A stretch of DNA of 6,396 bases from positions 1 through 6,396 of the forward strand of contig JAISGB010000179.1 of NCBI GenBank assembly GCA_031263335.1, read 5' to 3'. Below are positions 5,694-6,396 of the stretch, in pieces. The notes under the pieces are model-generated. The model saw nothing but the letters and a program-made list of their open reading frames with translations, had not been told where the DNA came from and made no database searches. The DNA comes from Eubacteriales Family XIII. Incertae Sedis bacterium. GTDB taxonomy: Bacteria > Bacillota > Clostridia > Peptostreptococcales > Anaerovoracaceae. A program made the position numbers and the translations under genes. Positions within the stretch are counted from its first letter, which is position 1; every line of letters begins with the position of its first letter.

Positions 5694-6396
5694 CGGCGCC
5701 GCCCGACGATGAGGACGATCGCTTCTTCTTGCTCTTCTTGCCCTTCCCTTTCGCGCCCGCGCCCGTACGCACCTCCTCGACGGCCTTCGTCTTGGAGGAC
5801 GGGACGGCGGCGTTGTACCGACCGCGCCGGCCGCCCCGGCCCACGATGCGGTTCAGCTCGTAGAACACAGGACTCGAGATGAAGATGGAGGACGCGGCCC
5901 CGCAGACGATGCCGATCATGAGGGGAATGGCAAACTGGCGGATCGTATCCCCGCCCAAGAACACCAAGGGCAGGATGGCCAACACCGTGGTGAAAGAGGT
6001 CATCAAGCTCCGCACAAGCGTCTGGTTGACGCTCGTGTCGACCAATTCCTCCAAGGGGCGCCTTGACATGAGTCCGAGATTTTCACGAATCCGGTCGAAT
6101 ATGACGATCGTGTCATTGATGGAATATCCGACCACCGTCAGGATCGCCGCGATGAACGGGTTGTTGATCGTCAATCGGAAAAGCCCATAGAGGGCGATCA
6201 TGATGAACACATCATGGAATACGCCCACGATGGCGGCGACGCCGAATCGCCACCGGAAGCGGACGACGATATAAATGAGCATGCCGAGCGCCGCGATCAA
6301 CACGGATATGACCGCGTTCTTCTTGAGCAATTCGCCGATGGAGGGGCCGAACTGCTCAAAGGACTGTACGGCGTCGTCATCCAACCCGTATTTCTC
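5686..6396 (-). CDS. secF: Protein translocase subunit SecF, 5' end cut by window edge
   Basis: SecF is a membrane subunit that works with SecD beside SecYEG and uses the proton gradient to help pull exported proteins across the membrane. The visible 236 codons run from the right edge to TGA at 5688-5686; SecF proteins are about 300 aa, so roughly 70-90 N-terminal residues, including the first helix and most of the external domain, are missing. If the gene is instead a secDF fusion the missing part is larger. Five hydrophobic segments are visible at about 27-46, 51-73, 79-100, 130-149 and 154-178 of the fragment. The family signature VGYSINDTIVIFDRIRENL is at 89-107 and the HD pair at 61-62. 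TTG at 6384 is an internal codon, not the start, since the frame stays open to the edge. The last 50 residues form a basic, Ser-rich tail (KGKGKKSKKKRSSSSS) that is probably cytoplasmic. Confidence 0.95.
   Translation of the reverse strand, partial: EKYGLDDDAVQSFEQFGPSIGELLKKNAVISVLIAALGMLIYIVVRFRWRFGVAAIVGVFHDVFIMIALYGLFRLTINNPFIAAILTVVGYSINDTIVIFDRIRENLGLMSRRPLEELVDTSVNQTLVRSLMTSFTTVLAILPLVFLGGDTIRQFAIPLMIGIVCGAASSIFISSPVFYELNRIVGRGGRRGRYNAAVPSSKTKAVEEVRTGAGAKGKGKKSKKKRSSSSSGGAVV

Noticed and set aside
6382..6384. TTG at 6384 as the secF start codon
   Set aside because: The frame stays open to the window edge and the fragment lacks the N-terminal helix and external domain of SecF, so the true start lies outside the window.
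1..6396. CRISPR arrays, insertion sequences, tRNA or rRNA genes, phage or defence genes
   Set aside because: I saw no spaced direct-repeat array, transposase motif, terminal inverted repeats or tRNA-like fold; about 95 percent of the window is accounted for by five housekeeping genes.

Overview
The window suggests a Bacillota (Firmicutes) genome, most likely a fairly GC-rich member of the Clostridia. This rests on gene order: a Sec translocase gene, a long bifunctional (p)ppGpp enzyme, a glyoxalase-II-like hydrolase, hisS and aspS in one co-directional run, as in that phylum. Strong Shine-Dalgarno sequences and a Cys-rich HisRS insertion of a type I associate with clostridial proteins agree. 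This placement is inferred from gene content, not from a search.

Every gene reads on the minus strand, so transcription runs from high to low coordinates. From upstream to downstream they are the C-terminal three quarters of secF (cut by the right edge), full-length rel, a full-length metallo-beta-lactamase-fold hydrolase, full-length hisS, and the first 438 codons of aspS (cut by the left edge). The gaps are 97 bp or more only at secF-rel and hisS-aspS, and about 44 and 49 bp elsewhere. I see no hairpin followed by a T-tract and no convincing promoter in any of them, so one read-through operon is the simplest reading.

Functionally the block couples protein export (SecF), the stringent-response alarmone (Rel, which senses uncharged tRNA on the ribosome) and two enzymes that set tRNA charging (HisRS and AspRS). 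The hydrolase in the middle is a common companion of this locus with no settled role. Compared with the usual clostridial layout, recJ/apt (between secF and rel), dtd (after rel) and hemZ (before hisS) are absent.

I do not see an undescribed multi-gene system here; the genes are ordinary housekeeping genes. The parts not explained by the genes lie between them. One is a nested inverted-repeat structure (a possible three-way junction) spanning the secF stop codon and the rel leader, which also holds a 19-codon ORF overlapping the secF stop as ATGA. The second is a 7-codon ORF with its own strong Shine-Dalgarno that overlaps the hisS start. The third is a pair of hairpins and a GC-rich direct repeat between hisS and aspS.
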